From positions 1 through 59,663 of the forward strand of contig NZ_JAAFYZ010000043.1 in the NCBI RefSeq assembly GCF_018274385.1: a DNA stretch of 59,663 bases, in the 5' to 3' direction. The translations under genes were made by a program, and so were the position numbers. The notes under the pieces were generated by a model. The model was given only the letters and a program-made list of their open reading frames with translations. It was not told the origin of the DNA and ran no database searches. This DNA comes from Catenulispora pinistramenti (GTDB taxonomy: Bacteria; Actinomycetota; Actinomycetes; Streptomycetales; Catenulisporaceae). Positions 46,706 through 54,856 of the stretch are shown here, in pieces (within the stretch, counting starts at the first letter, position 1; each line of letters opens with the position of its first letter).

Positions 46706-49294
46706 TCAGGCCGACGGCTCCGAGCCTCCGCGAGGCTTGACCGGATCACGGCCGGCGTCGGCCCGGAACCCGGCGGCTCGGGCGATGTCCAGCCGCGACC
46801 GCAGTCCGAGCTTGTCGCGGATGCGTGCCAGGTGCGTCTGAACCGTGTTCTGGCTCAGGAACAACTCTTCGGCGATGGCCCGGTTCGACAGCCCACGCGC
46901 CACCAACCGCACCACCCGGAACTCTGCGGGCGTCAGCGCAGCCCACCCGCTCGCGGGCTGGTCCGCGGGCGTCCGTCGGCGAATCCTGTGCTGCTGAAGC
47001 CGAGCGTCCGCGCGGGCGACATCCCACGCCGCGCCGACACAGGCATAGACCTGGACCGCTTGCTGAAGTGCCCGCCCCGCTGCCCGGCGGTCGCCGGCCT
47101 CGGCCAGGCAGACGGCTGCTTCTTCGAGTGCGAAGGCCTGCTGCGCGATCGCCCCGTGTTCCGACAGCCGGCTGGCTGCCGCAGTGAGGCCCGCGGCATC
47201 GCGCTCCACAACGGCCCGAACCAGAGCGGCCATGGCGATCTGGACCGGTAGCAGCTCATCGTCGGCTACCCGCTGGCAGTCCTCGACGATGCTGTCGGCG
47301 TCACCACCTGTGGCCCGACAGAGCCGGACGACGTGCTCGGCCCCGTAGAGCCGGCTCGGCGGCCTTCCCAACGCCTCGGCCAAGGCCCGACGCCGCAGAT
47401 CCAGCGCCTCTTCAAGATGCCCATCCGTCTCGGCCTGGATCGCCAGCGGCTCCCAATGCGTTCGCAGGGCGGTGTGGACTGCGCGCTGGCTCGGACGCTG
47501 GGCCCGTCGAGCAGCCACGGTTGCCGCGACCCGGGGATCAAGTGCCGACGCGGCGTCCCACTGGCCGATCGCGTAAGCCGCCCAACCTGCAGCGGCCTGG
47601 ATCCGATCGAGAAGGCCGCTGTCGGCGACGGCGAGGATTGCGGGCGTCTCACCCAGGACTCCCGGCACCGCGTCGGGCGGTCCGATCTGCGGGAGAAGTT
47701 CGAGAAGATCACAGTGGAGCAGGGCACGGAGCTCGCGGCCTTCGGCGGTGTCCGCCAGCGCGTCGCGAACGGCGACGATGTCGGGCTGGACTCGGACTCC
47801 CCGGCCAGTCCGCACCAAGGCGTGCGCGAGCGCCGCCACCGCGGAGTCATCACCCTGATCAACGGCGATCTCCTCGATGTCCGCGCGGGCGGCAGCCGTG
47901 GCGCCGGCGGCCACGAGAGCCAGAGCCCGCCAGGCCCTGATGTGCGGATCGCCGCTTCCCGCGCTGAGCACCAGCGCGTCGTCGGGCCGCTCAGTACGTA
48001 TCAGAGCCCGGATGGCGAGCCGCGTCAGCTTGTCGTCCTCAACCCGGGAGTCGCCGTCCCACTCCGTAGCAGTCCGAACCACTGCCTCGTAGTCGCCCTG
48101 CCAGTAGTCGGTGATGGCGCTCCGCGGGTCGGCCGGTGCCATGTGCAAGACACCGGAGAACAGCGCCGGATCGTCCAGCAGTGTCGACTCCGTGAGCCCG
48201 GCGCGCCATTCCACTGCATCGGGCGACAACTCGCCCGCCGCGCGGACATGGTGGGCGATGGTCAGCGGCCGGGCGCCGTCGGCGAGCAGCCGTGCCACTG
48301 CGGCTTGGTGTGACGTCCGGCGCTGAGGCGCCGACAGCGCCCGAACACAGGCGTCCCGCAGCACTTCATGACGGAAGACGAGGCGGTCGCCCTCGGTGCG
48401 CAGGATCCCCAGGTGGGTCGCGCTCGACAGGGCGGCGGCGACCGTCGGCAGCGCGAGGCCACCGGCATGGGCGACATCGGCCGCGTCGAATCGCGCGGGG
48501 GCCAGCGCCGCCTCGCGGACGACCGCTCGCTCAGCCGCCGAGAGGCCCCGGCACGCGTGCGCCGCGAGAATCGCCGCGGAATCCGCGGCGCTGCCTGAGA
48601 GCTCGACTCGTTTTCCCGTCCGGCTGAGCAGGCCCAGGAAGTCGAGCCCTGAGAGCATCCCGACCGCGGCCCCGGGATTCCCCTGGAGCGCTTTGAGATA
48701 CCGGACCAGCCGAGGCCCCGGCGCGCGTCCGAGATGGTGTTCGGCCAGTGTGACCAGTTCCGCGTCCTGGAGCGGACGCAAGGACAGAATCTCACCACCG
48801 TGGTCGTGTACTGATTCGCGGAGCTGGCTGAGGCGTTCCCGGTACGGCCGTAGCGAGCAAGTGCTCACCAGCAGGACCGGCAGTCGACGGGCCATCTTGG
48901 AGAGCTGGCTCCAGGCGAGCAGACTCGACTCTTCAGCAAGGTGCAGATCATCGGCCACCAGAACGACGGGGCCCTCGGCGCAGACCGCCGCCATCGCCGC
49001 CCCGAGACGGTCGACGGCCTCCGCGACCGACCCGAACTGTCCGAGCCGGCAGCCCGACAGCTCCGCCAACGCTGCGAGCGGGACCTCATCCGAGCCGAGC
49101 GACTTGATGCGCACGGGCAGTCCGGAGCGGGTAGCCAGCGTGGCCAACGCGGTCGCGACGGCAGACTTCCCCATCCCGGCGTCCCCCTCGACCCAGACCG
49201 CTGCGCCGGTCCGCGTCTGATGGAGGTGACGGAGCAGCGCGTCGAACGCCGCGAGCTCGCGGCCCCGACCGACAAGCGCCTCTATGCCTCCCAC
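46706..49294 (-). CDS. LAL-type AAA ATPase / LuxR transcriptional regulator
   Basis: An 862-aa protein with Walker A GDAGMGKS (37-44), Walker B VVLVADDLH (110-118), a long helical middle and a C-terminal LuxR helix-turn-helix (about 795-845, LTPAEFRVVRLVARGLSNRAIAEELF, then QNTVQTHLARIRDKLGL). GTG 49294 starts 9 nt after the stop of the anti-sigma gene, with AAGG upstream, so the two are in one operon. Such large regulators respond to an unknown ligand and ATP. Confidence 0.9.
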   Translation of the reverse strand: MGGIEALVGRGRELAAFDALLRHLHQTRTGAAVWVEGDAGMGKSAVATALATLATRSGLPVRIKSLGSDEVPLAALAELSGCRLGQFGSVAEAVDRLGAAMAAVCAEGPVVLVADDLHLAEESSLLAWSQLSKMARRLPVLLVSTCSLRPYRERLSQLRESVHDHGGEILSLRPLQDAELVTLAEHHLGRAPGPRLVRYLKALQGNPGAAVGMLSGLDFLGLLSRTGKRVELSGSAADSAAILAAHACRGLSAAERAVVREAALAPARFDAADVAHAGGLALPTVAAALSSATHLGILRTEGDRLVFRHEVLRDACVRALSAPQRRTSHQAAVARLLADGARPLTIAHHVRAAGELSPDAVEWRAGLTESTLLDDPALFSGVLHMAPADPRSAITDYWQGDYEAVVRTATEWDGDSRVEDDKLTRLAIRALIRTERPDDALVLSAGSGDPHIRAWRALALVAAGATAAARADIEEIAVDQGDDSAVAALAHALVRTGRGVRVQPDIVAVRDALADTAEGRELRALLHCDLLELLPQIGPPDAVPGVLGETPAILAVADSGLLDRIQAAAGWAAYAIGQWDAASALDPRVAATVAARRAQRPSQRAVHTALRTHWEPLAIQAETDGHLEEALDLRRRALAEALGRPPSRLYGAEHVVRLCRATGGDADSIVEDCQRVADDELLPVQIAMAALVRAVVERDAAGLTAAASRLSEHGAIAQQAFALEEAAVCLAEAGDRRAAGRALQQAVQVYACVGAAWDVARADARLQQHRIRRRTPADQPASGWAALTPAEFRVVRLVARGLSNRAIAEELFLSQNTVQTHLARIRDKLGLRSRLDIARAAGFRADAGRDPVKPRGGSEPSA

Positions 49295-49303
49295 CGCGCG
49301 ACC

Positions 49304-49783
49304 TTAGGAGCCGGCCGCGATCAGGAGCACATCCCACCGCCCCTGAACCACGGCGTAGAGCCGGACCTGGTCCGGCGGCAGCGGTACCGTCCCGGCGATC
49401 GTCTGCGGATCATCGGCCGCGACACCATGAGCCGCCACGTACTCACGGCCATCCGCCCCGATCGCCAGCAGATCGAACGCCACGCCGGCCCGCATCCCGA
49501 CGGCGACGGCCCGCACCCGCGTACCGACGCCGTCCGAGCTCGCCGAGACAGTGAGCTGCTGTTGCCCGGCCGGCACCGGCGAAGCGGTGAGGGAGATGCC
49601 TTCGACAGCCTCCGGAGGCACCCGAGCCAGCGCGACGGCGACCGCGCTCGCCTCGTCAGCCTCCACCCGGCAGTCCTCGCACCCCAACAGGTGCCTCTCG
49701 AAAGCGCGCTCGTCGTCGGCAGTGAGCGCCCCGGTCAGGTATGAGTCGATCTGCTCGCCCACGTGCGAGTGCCCTGATCCCAT
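49304..49783 (-). CDS. Soluble zinc-finger anti-sigma factor
   Basis: A 159-aa protein with the ZAS motif H31-x3-C35-x2-C38 (FERHLLGCEDC) after an IDSYLTGALTADDERAFERH helix. The C-terminal half is beta-rich with no membrane segment, so it acts in the cytoplasm, unlike most membrane-bound ZAS proteins. ATG 49783 has GAGGAG about 9 nt upstream. It heads the operon with the LAL regulator; the nearby ECF sigma factor is the obvious candidate target. Confidence 0.8.
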   Translation of the reverse strand: MGSGHSHVGEQIDSYLTGALTADDERAFERHLLGCEDCRVEADEASAVAVALARVPPEAVEGISLTASPVPAGQQQLTVSASSDGVGTRVRAVAVGMRAGVAFDLLAIGADGREYVAAHGVAADDPQTIAGTVPLPPDQVRLYAVVQGRWDVLLIAAGS

Positions 49784-49833
49784 GGCGTCGTTCTCCTCAG
49801 CGCGGTCGTTCGAAGGCTACCTCTCTATATCGG

Positions 49834-49970
49834 ATGGCGGACCGAACTGCTTCGACCGATCTCACATCGGTCGCCGAGCGGCTGTTCGTGGTCTGTGCGG
49901 AGGCTGTCGTCGCCCTCGATGTGACGCCGGTCGAATCGTGTGGGGCTCGGAAATACGAATTGGGAGTTGA
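49834..49970 (+). other. Possible N-terminal gene fragment cut by the IS element
   Basis: From ATG 49834 a frame gives MADRTASTDLTSVAERLFVV and continues through AVVALDVTPVESCGARKYELGVDL up to the IS left end. It diverges from the anti-sigma gene. There is no clear ribosome site, and the sequence right of the IS does not obviously continue it. It could be a truncated gene start or chance coding. Confidence 0.25.
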
Positions 49971-49990
49971 CCTGTGGCCCTCTTACGTGG
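49971..49990 (+). repeat. IS left inverted repeat
   Basis: CCTGTGGCCC followed by TACGTG at 49985-49990. It pairs with 51121-51140. Confidence 0.6.
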
Positions 49991-50004
49991 AGAGCGAGGT
50001 GTGG

Positions 50005-51111
50005 TCAGTCGGCGATCTGGTACTCGTGGGTGAGTCCGCCGAGGATGGCCTTCCGGCGGATCCGGTAGTCCGCCAGGTTGATCGGGGTTGGCTGTCCGGT
50101 TTCCGCTTGGGCTGGAGTCAACTGGCTGAGTGCGCGGTGCGGCCTGGACTTGTTTCGGTGTGCCAGGTAGGTGGTCAGGGTTCGGCGTAGGTGCTCTTCG
50201 TTGATGATCAGCATCCGGTCGAGCAGCTCGCGGCGTAGCTCCCCGATGGCCCTTTCGCAGATCGCGTTAGCTCGAGGAGCCCGGGCCGGGTTCTTCAGGA
50301 TGCGGATTCCTTCGTCGGCAAACACGGCGTCGAAGCTGTCGGTGAATTTGGCGTCGCGATCTCTGATCAGGAACTTGAACTTCCTTCCGCGCTCAGCCAG
50401 GTCCATCGGGACGTTGCGGGCGGCCTGGGCCGTCCACTCTCCGCTCGGATGGGCGGTCACCCCGGCCAGGTGGGCCCGGCGGGTCCCGTGCTCGATGATG
50501 ATCATGGCGTACAGGCGTTTCAGGCCGATCGTGTCCACATGCACGAAGTCGATGGCGAGAATGCCGTGGGCTTGAGCGGTGAGGAACTGCTTCCACGTCG
50601 GGCCTGACCGCCGTGGCGCCGGATCCAACCCGGCCTGGTGCAGGATCTCCCACACCGTCGAGGCAGCGATCTGGTGGCCGAGCTTGACCAGCTCGCCCTG
50701 GATTCGGCGGTGGCCCCACATCGGATTGTCCTTCGCCATCGTCAGCATGAGCTTCTTGACCGCCGCAGCCGTCGGCGGCCTGCCGGGTTTTCGCCGGGCG
50801 CTGTAGTCCCACTTGCGGGCAACCAGCCGGCGGTGCCAGGCCAACAGCGTCGCCGGACTGACCGGGAACACCTCAGCCCATCGCCGACGCGGGATCAACG
50901 ATGACAGCGCCGCGAACCAGAACCGGTCGGCCGGCTCGTAGCGAACCCTGATGATCTGACGACGCAGGATGGCGTTCTCGTGGCGTAGCACCAGCAGCTC
51001 AGCGTCCTTGGACACGTCACGGCGGAACAAGACCGCCACGGAACCCAGGACACGGCGCGTTACACGGTACGCAAAAGACAGGAACGTCGAGCCAGGATCG
51101 CAGCCCGGCAC
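50005..51111 (-). CDS. DDE transposase (integrase core domain)
   Basis: 368 residues from GTG 51111; a later start is possible because the first 13 residues look non-conserved. An N-terminal leucine-rich helical and HTH part (AELLVLRHENAILRRQ, SPATLLAWHRRLVARKW) precedes an HTH_21-like segment (NPMWGHRRIQGELVKLGH). The integrase core follows with D188 (LAIDFVHVDT), D251 (IRDRDAKF) and E286 (ANAICERAIG). D251 and E286 are 35 apart, as in DD(34/35)E enzymes, so all catalytic residues are present. No frameshift is needed, unlike classical two-ORF IS3 elements. Confidence 0.9.
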   Translation of the reverse strand: MPGCDPGSTFLSFAYRVTRRVLGSVAVLFRRDVSKDAELLVLRHENAILRRQIIRVRYEPADRFWFAALSSLIPRRRWAEVFPVSPATLLAWHRRLVARKWDYSARRKPGRPPTAAAVKKLMLTMAKDNPMWGHRRIQGELVKLGHQIAASTVWEILHQAGLDPAPRRSGPTWKQFLTAQAHGILAIDFVHVDTIGLKRLYAMIIIEHGTRRAHLAGVTAHPSGEWTAQAARNVPMDLAERGRKFKFLIRDRDAKFTDSFDAVFADEGIRILKNPARAPRANAICERAIGELRRELLDRMLIINEEHLRRTLTTYLAHRNKSRPHRALSQLTPAQAETGQPTPINLADYRIRRKAILGGLTHEYQIAD

Positions 51112-51120
51112 TCCGAAGCC

Positions 51121-51140
51121 GCACGTACCCGGGTCACAGG
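51121..51140 (-). repeat. IS right inverted repeat
   Basis: Read on the minus strand: CCTGTGACCC, three mismatched bases, then TACGTG. It matches the left end. Confidence 0.6.
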
Positions 51141-51150
51141 CGTCATCGTA

Positions 51151-51357
51151 TTACCGAGCCCTACAGGGTCTATCGGCAGACGGCACGGCATCGGCACGTG
51201 CCGGACAGCTGCTGGACGACGACGAGGGTGCTGACTCGGCGGCGCGCAGTCGCTGGCGAAGCTCCGCGATCTCGGCGGCGAGTATGGCGTTGTGTTCCAG
51301 CGCTACATCCAGCCGGATACGTAGCTCGGCGGGGTCGTCCCAGACCCAGTCGTCCAT
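51151..51357 (-). CDS. Small coiled-coil hypothetical protein
   Basis: 68 residues: MDDWVWDDPAELRIRLDVAL followed by a heptad-like helix (AILAAEIAELRQRLRAAES) and a Ser/Pro/Arg tail. AAGGAG lies only 1 nt before the ATG, which is too close to be convincing. It sits just outside the IS right end and reads in the same direction. It may be a fragment or a chance ORF. Confidence 0.35.
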   Translation of the reverse strand: MDDWVWDDPAELRIRLDVALEHNAILAAEIAELRQRLRAAESAPSSSSSSCPARADAVPSADRPCRAR

Positions 51358-51446
51358 GCTCCTTATGATCCCCGCGACGGCCGTGACGAGTCAGCAGAAC
51401 GATGCTGGCGCCACTGGCACGTCTTGCGGCGGCACGGCTGAACTGT

Positions 51447-51845
51447 TCAGAACTCGTACCGCTCGACCCAGTAGTGCCAGTCCGCCACTGCCTCCACGGT
51501 GGCCTAGTCCTCAGCGTGGACGACGTCGAGCTGGGCCAGCGGCACGGCGAGGCTGTCCGAGGCCCGATGGCCCCAGCGGATCGCGACGTACATCTCATGC
51601 TCGCATTCGTCCTCATCCGCCATCGCGATGACGTCGACTTCGTCGCCGATCTGTAGCGGGGAAGCCTGCCTTCTGATCCGGCAGGTGGCGATGAACGGGA
51701 ACACCAGGTGATCCTGAAGGTAGTAGTACCAGCTCATCGCCTGCTCTTCAGGACCGTACGCATCCACGACGATCTCATTGGCGATCCGTTGTTCCCGGGC
51801 CTCCTCGCGTGGCGGAGTCCTGGACGTACCGCTGCGCGTGCTCAC
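51447..51845 (-). pseudogene. CcbP-like (calcium-binding family) gene with an in-frame amber stop
   Basis: The frame from GTG 51845 gives RIANEIVVDAYGPEEQAMSWYYYLQDHL, then a small beta-barrel section (QIGDEVDVIAMADEDECEHEM) up to VVHAED and TAG at 51506-51504. The same frame continues for 18 codons, ATVEAVADWHYWVERYEF, to TGA at 51449-51447. That tail is the conserved end of this family as I recall it, so the TAG is a premature stop in place of a sense codon such as GAG. The 113-aa truncated product could still be made. The start overlaps the stop of the upstream gene as GTGA. Confidence 0.75.
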
Positions 51846-52390
51846 CGCTGCTCCTGTTCGGGAACGTAGGGGATGATCCCGACCCGAGCCAGCTCGTGCT
51901 GTACCGGCACCGGCAGCGAACGGGCATCCATGATCAGGCCGTCTACCTCGACGAGCCAGGACATGAGATTCTTCTCGATCATGTCCGCGCGGATGAACTC
52001 CTCATGGAACCTGCCGATACCGAACAGGTCCCGGATCAACGCGCCCTTGTTGCCCATCGTCGTCTGCTTCACACCGAGCAATTCGGCAAGCCGCTCCATC
52101 TTCAGATGCGGCGTCTGAGCCGGGTCCGCCAGGAAGTTCACCCAGCCGATCGTGTGCACGATCCCGGCGGCCCAGATGCGGCGGTCCCCACGGAGCAGCG
52201 GCGAAGGGTGCTTGCGGGCGAGCTTCACCGCCAGAGCCCGACACAGCCCCGCGTACTCGGCGTCCAGATGCTCGGCACAGAACGCGTCGGTGATCTCGAC
52301 GATATCCGCGACCACGGGCAGCGCTGGCGCCGGCACGCGCTGCGCCTTCAACCAGGAAGCGACCTGTTCCTCCACCCCAACACCCATCAC
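51842..52390 (-). CDS. DUF6398-like protein
   Basis: A 182-aa protein with ITDAFCAEHLDAEYAGLCRA, RIWAAGIVHTIGWVNFL, a helix-turn-helix-like LAELLGVKQTTMGNKGALIR and WLVEVDGLIMDARSLP. This matches the DUF6398 family as I remember it, found on actinobacterial plasmids and chromosomes. Biochemical function is unknown; the middle section could bind nucleic acid. It is coupled to the CcbP-like gene. The start may be ATG 52390 or the next ATG 52387. Confidence 0.7.
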   Translation of the reverse strand: MMGVGVEEQVASWLKAQRVPAPALPVVADIVEITDAFCAEHLDAEYAGLCRALAVKLARKHPSPLLRGDRRIWAAGIVHTIGWVNFLADPAQTPHLKMERLAELLGVKQTTMGNKGALIRDLFGIGRFHEEFIRADMIEKNLMSWLVEVDGLIMDARSLPVPVQHELARVGIIPYVPEQEQR

Positions 52391-52562
52391 GACGGCTGCT
52401 CACACGGAATGACTGTCAGCTCCACTCTATTCGGCGGTCCTTCGCGCCGGGGCGCTATCACCGAACACCAAATACGGCGCGTCAGGAACCGGGAGCAGCC
52501 TTCGAGTGGTTTCTCGGTGACCATGTGGGTTTGTTTCCTACGTTCAGGCCGCGTGCGGGTGT

Positions 52563-52590
52563 CGGTGTTCGGTGTTCGGTGTTCGGTGTT
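52563..52590. repeat. Four tandem copies of the 7-mer CGGTGTT
   Basis: Perfect head-to-tail copies start at 52563, 52570, 52577 and 52584, just downstream of the small secreted-peptide ORF and ending one base into its stop codon. Confidence 0.85.
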
Positions 52591-52775
52591 TAGGAACCCT
52601 GCGTCGCCACGCGGGAGGGGGGCGGGTCGTCCGAGGAATTGGAGGCGATCACAATGTGTGTGGAGGCCGGGTGTACAGGCGGCACATCGTGGGCGGTCAC
52701 TGCCGTGGCGGCGATGACCGTCAGCGTGGCGAGGGCGGCGAGGAGTCGGGCGGCAGAAACAGTCGAACGCACCAT
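52590..52775 (-). CDS. Putative small exported peptide
   Basis: 61 residues. ATG 52775 is preceded by AGGGGA about 5 nt upstream. The N-terminus MVRSTVSAARLLAALATL continues as TVIAATAVTA, a signal peptide with a V-T-A or A-V-T-A cleavage site before HDVPPVHPAS. The mature part is about 33 polar residues without Cys. It lies in an otherwise empty 540-bp interval. No homology is recognised. Confidence 0.5.
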   Translation of the reverse strand: MVRSTVSAARLLAALATLTVIAATAVTAHDVPPVHPASTHIVIASNSSDDPPPSRVATQGS

Positions 52776-52932
52776 GAGTTTCCCCTGTTCGAAGGTTGTG
52801 TGTGCTCTGTTGCGTTTGATGTTGCTGGAGACCTCTCCTCTTTCATTCCTCCGGCGTTACCGCGGATACACGTAGCCGGGGATCCGGCCGAAACCGCAGG
52901 CTGGCCTGGGGAGTTCCCGGCGATTGCGTTCG

Positions 52933-54813
52933 TCATACGATCTGCCGCTGTAGTACTTTCCGGCGCTCCAGTTCTTGCACGATCAAGTCGAACTCGGACC
53001 TTTCCATCAGGTCGCGAAGCGTCAGCAGCCCACCCAGTTCGGTGGCCACTTTGACCATTCCGATCGATGTGCCGCCGAGATCGTAGAAGTTGTCCGTCGC
53101 CTTGATGTCATGGACCTGTACGCCCAACACCTTCGCCCAGGCCTGGCCGACGACAAGCTCAGCCCATTGCCGCTGCTGTCTCCGTGACGTTGGGGGCTCG
53201 GCGGCGGGCATCGGGACCGGATCCGTCGATGGGGGCGCCGGCTCGGGCAGTGCGGCCCGGTCCAGTTTCCCGTTCGCTGTCAGCGGGAGCTGGTCCAACT
53301 GCAGGAGATGGCTGGGCACTGCCGCCGGGGGCAGGATGCGGCCCAGGTGTTCCCGCAGCGTCGCGAGAGCGACGGGGGCCGGGCCGACCACGTAACCGTA
53401 CAAGAGGTTCTCGGCTTCGGACGTTCTGCGCGCGATCGCGACGGCCGCGGTGACTCCGGCGTAGTCCCTCAGGGCGTTCTCGATCTCGCCGAGCTCTATC
53501 CGTACGCCGCGGATCTTGACTTGGTCGTCGTTGCGGCCCAGGTACTCGAACGTTCCGTCAGGCAGCAGGCGGGCCAGGTCGCCGGTGCGATAGATCCGGC
53601 TCTCGCCGGGGAAGGGATGGTCGACGAAGCGTTCCCGCGTCAGCTCCGGGCGCCGGAGATAACCGCGAGCCAGGCCGACCCCCGCGATGCACAATTCGCC
53701 GGCGCCGCCGGGCGGGACAGGGCTGAGGTCCTGGCTGAGGACGTACAGCCGGATGTTGTCGATGGGTCTGCCGAGGGGGACGAGTTCGGGCTCCCGGTCC
53801 GAGCAGGCGTGATGGGTGACGTCGATCGCCGCTTCGGTCGGTCCGTAGAGGTTGACGAGTGCGGGGGCGGACAGGCCCAGAGCGGAGTGGAATCTGCGGA
53901 CTTGGTGGGTTGTCAGCGCCTCGCCGCTGGTGAAGACCTGCCGGAGCGAGCTCATCCGGTCCAGCCGGTCGCCGGTCGCCTCCAGGTAGTCCAGGAAGAC
54001 GTGCAGCATCGAGGGTACGAAGTGCAGGGTGGTGACATGCCGCGAGGTGATCGTCGAGGCGATCGTATCGGGGTCCTTCTCGCCCCCCGGTTCCAGCAGG
54101 TGCACACTGGCCCCGGGGATCAGCCACCAGAAGAGCTCCCAGCCTGACACATCGAACGCGATGGGCGTCTTCTGGAGGATGACGTCGTCGCTGCCGAGCG
54201 GATAGGCCCGTTGCATCCACAGCAGCCGGTTCACCACCGCCCGATGCTCGACCATCACACCCTTCGGGTTGCCGGTGGAGCCCGATGTGTAGATCACGTA
54301 GGCCACGTCGCCGCTGTCGAGGTCCTGCCCGAGAGCGCTGTGGTCACTGGCGTAGGAAGAGGGCGAGAACGGGTCGATGACAGTCGAGGCGCCGGGCCCG
54401 GGCGGGATCGAGCCCGGTCGGGCCAGCACCACCTTGGCCGCGCAGTCGTCGAGTATGTACCGGATCCGTGCCGCGGGATATGACAGGTCCACGGGTACGT
54501 AGGCTGCCCCCGCCTTGAGGACGGCGACGATCGAGACGAGCATCTCCAGTGACCGCTCGACCGCCACGGCTACGAGGTCGCCCCCGGCGACGCCGTTCTC
54601 CTGGAGTCCTCGGGCGAGTTGGTTGGCTCTGCGATCCAGCTCTCCGTAGGTCAGCGCGCCTTCGCGGCTCGTCACGGCCGTGCGGTCGGGTTGGGCCGAC
54701 ACCTGGGCGGCCAGGAATCCCTCGATCCGCATGCGGTCGTCGAATTCCACTACTGGCCCGGCGACTGAGCAGTGCCGGAGCTTGTCGGCCGTCGAGTCTG
54801 TGGATGCGGGCAT
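52933..54813 (-). CDS. Free-standing NRPS A-PCP didomain, predicted serine-activating
   Basis: 626 residues from ATG 54813, chosen because AAAGGA lies 8 nt upstream; the longer frame would need a TTG. All A-domain cores are present: A3 YTSGSTGNPKGV (175-186), A4 FDVSGWE (220-226), A5 NLYGPTE (321-327), A7 YRTGD (408-412), A8 QVKIRGVRIELGEIE (431-445) and A10 LTANGKLDR (511-519). The pocket residues D221, V222, W225, H264, F294, S296, L322, I330, D331 and K516 give DVWHFSLIDK, one conservative change from the EntF-type serine code. The PCP has DNFYDLGGTS with the phosphopantetheine Ser at 583. There is no C or TE domain, so Ser-S-PCP must be passed on in trans. Confidence 0.92.
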   Translation of the reverse strand: MPASTDSTADKLRHCSVAGPVVEFDDRMRIEGFLAAQVSAQPDRTAVTSREGALTYGELDRRANQLARGLQENGVAGGDLVAVAVERSLEMLVSIVAVLKAGAAYVPVDLSYPAARIRYILDDCAAKVVLARPGSIPPGPGASTVIDPFSPSSYASDHSALGQDLDSGDVAYVIYTSGSTGNPKGVMVEHRAVVNRLLWMQRAYPLGSDDVILQKTPIAFDVSGWELFWWLIPGASVHLLEPGGEKDPDTIASTITSRHVTTLHFVPSMLHVFLDYLEATGDRLDRMSSLRQVFTSGEALTTHQVRRFHSALGLSAPALVNLYGPTEAAIDVTHHACSDREPELVPLGRPIDNIRLYVLSQDLSPVPPGGAGELCIAGVGLARGYLRRPELTRERFVDHPFPGESRIYRTGDLARLLPDGTFEYLGRNDDQVKIRGVRIELGEIENALRDYAGVTAAVAIARRTSEAENLLYGYVVGPAPVALATLREHLGRILPPAAVPSHLLQLDQLPLTANGKLDRAALPEPAPPSTDPVPMPAAEPPTSRRQQRQWAELVVGQAWAKVLGVQVHDIKATDNFYDLGGTSIGMVKVATELGGLLTLRDLMERSEFDLIVQELERRKVLQRQIV

Positions 54814-54856
54814 TGCGATGGTCCTTTCCCCCAAGCGCTATGGGATGTGCTGTTTG

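Larger units (their letters stand above)
49971..51140 (-). mobile_element. IS element with IS3/IS481-type DDE transposase (~1.17 kb)
   Basis: Bounded by imperfect 20-bp inverted repeats: left 49971-49990 beginning CCTGTG, and right 51121-51140, whose reverse complement also begins CCTGTG. About 15 of 20 positions agree. The element encodes a single transposase on the minus strand. I see no clear target-site duplication in the flanks (TTGA on the left, CGTC on the right), so it is old or the ends are slightly off. Confidence 0.7.

Noticed and set aside
46205-47251. 348-aa plus-strand frame opposite the LAL gene
   Set aside because: Beyond the 220-bp ATPase-like relic it is the shadow of the LAL C-terminus.
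49960-51150. Target-site duplication of the IS element
   Set aside because: Bases next to the two inverted repeats do not match at any length of 3 or more that I could see.
52563-52590. CRISPR-like repeats
   Set aside because: Seven-base tandem units without spacers are a microsatellite. No CRISPR array or cas gene is present in the window.
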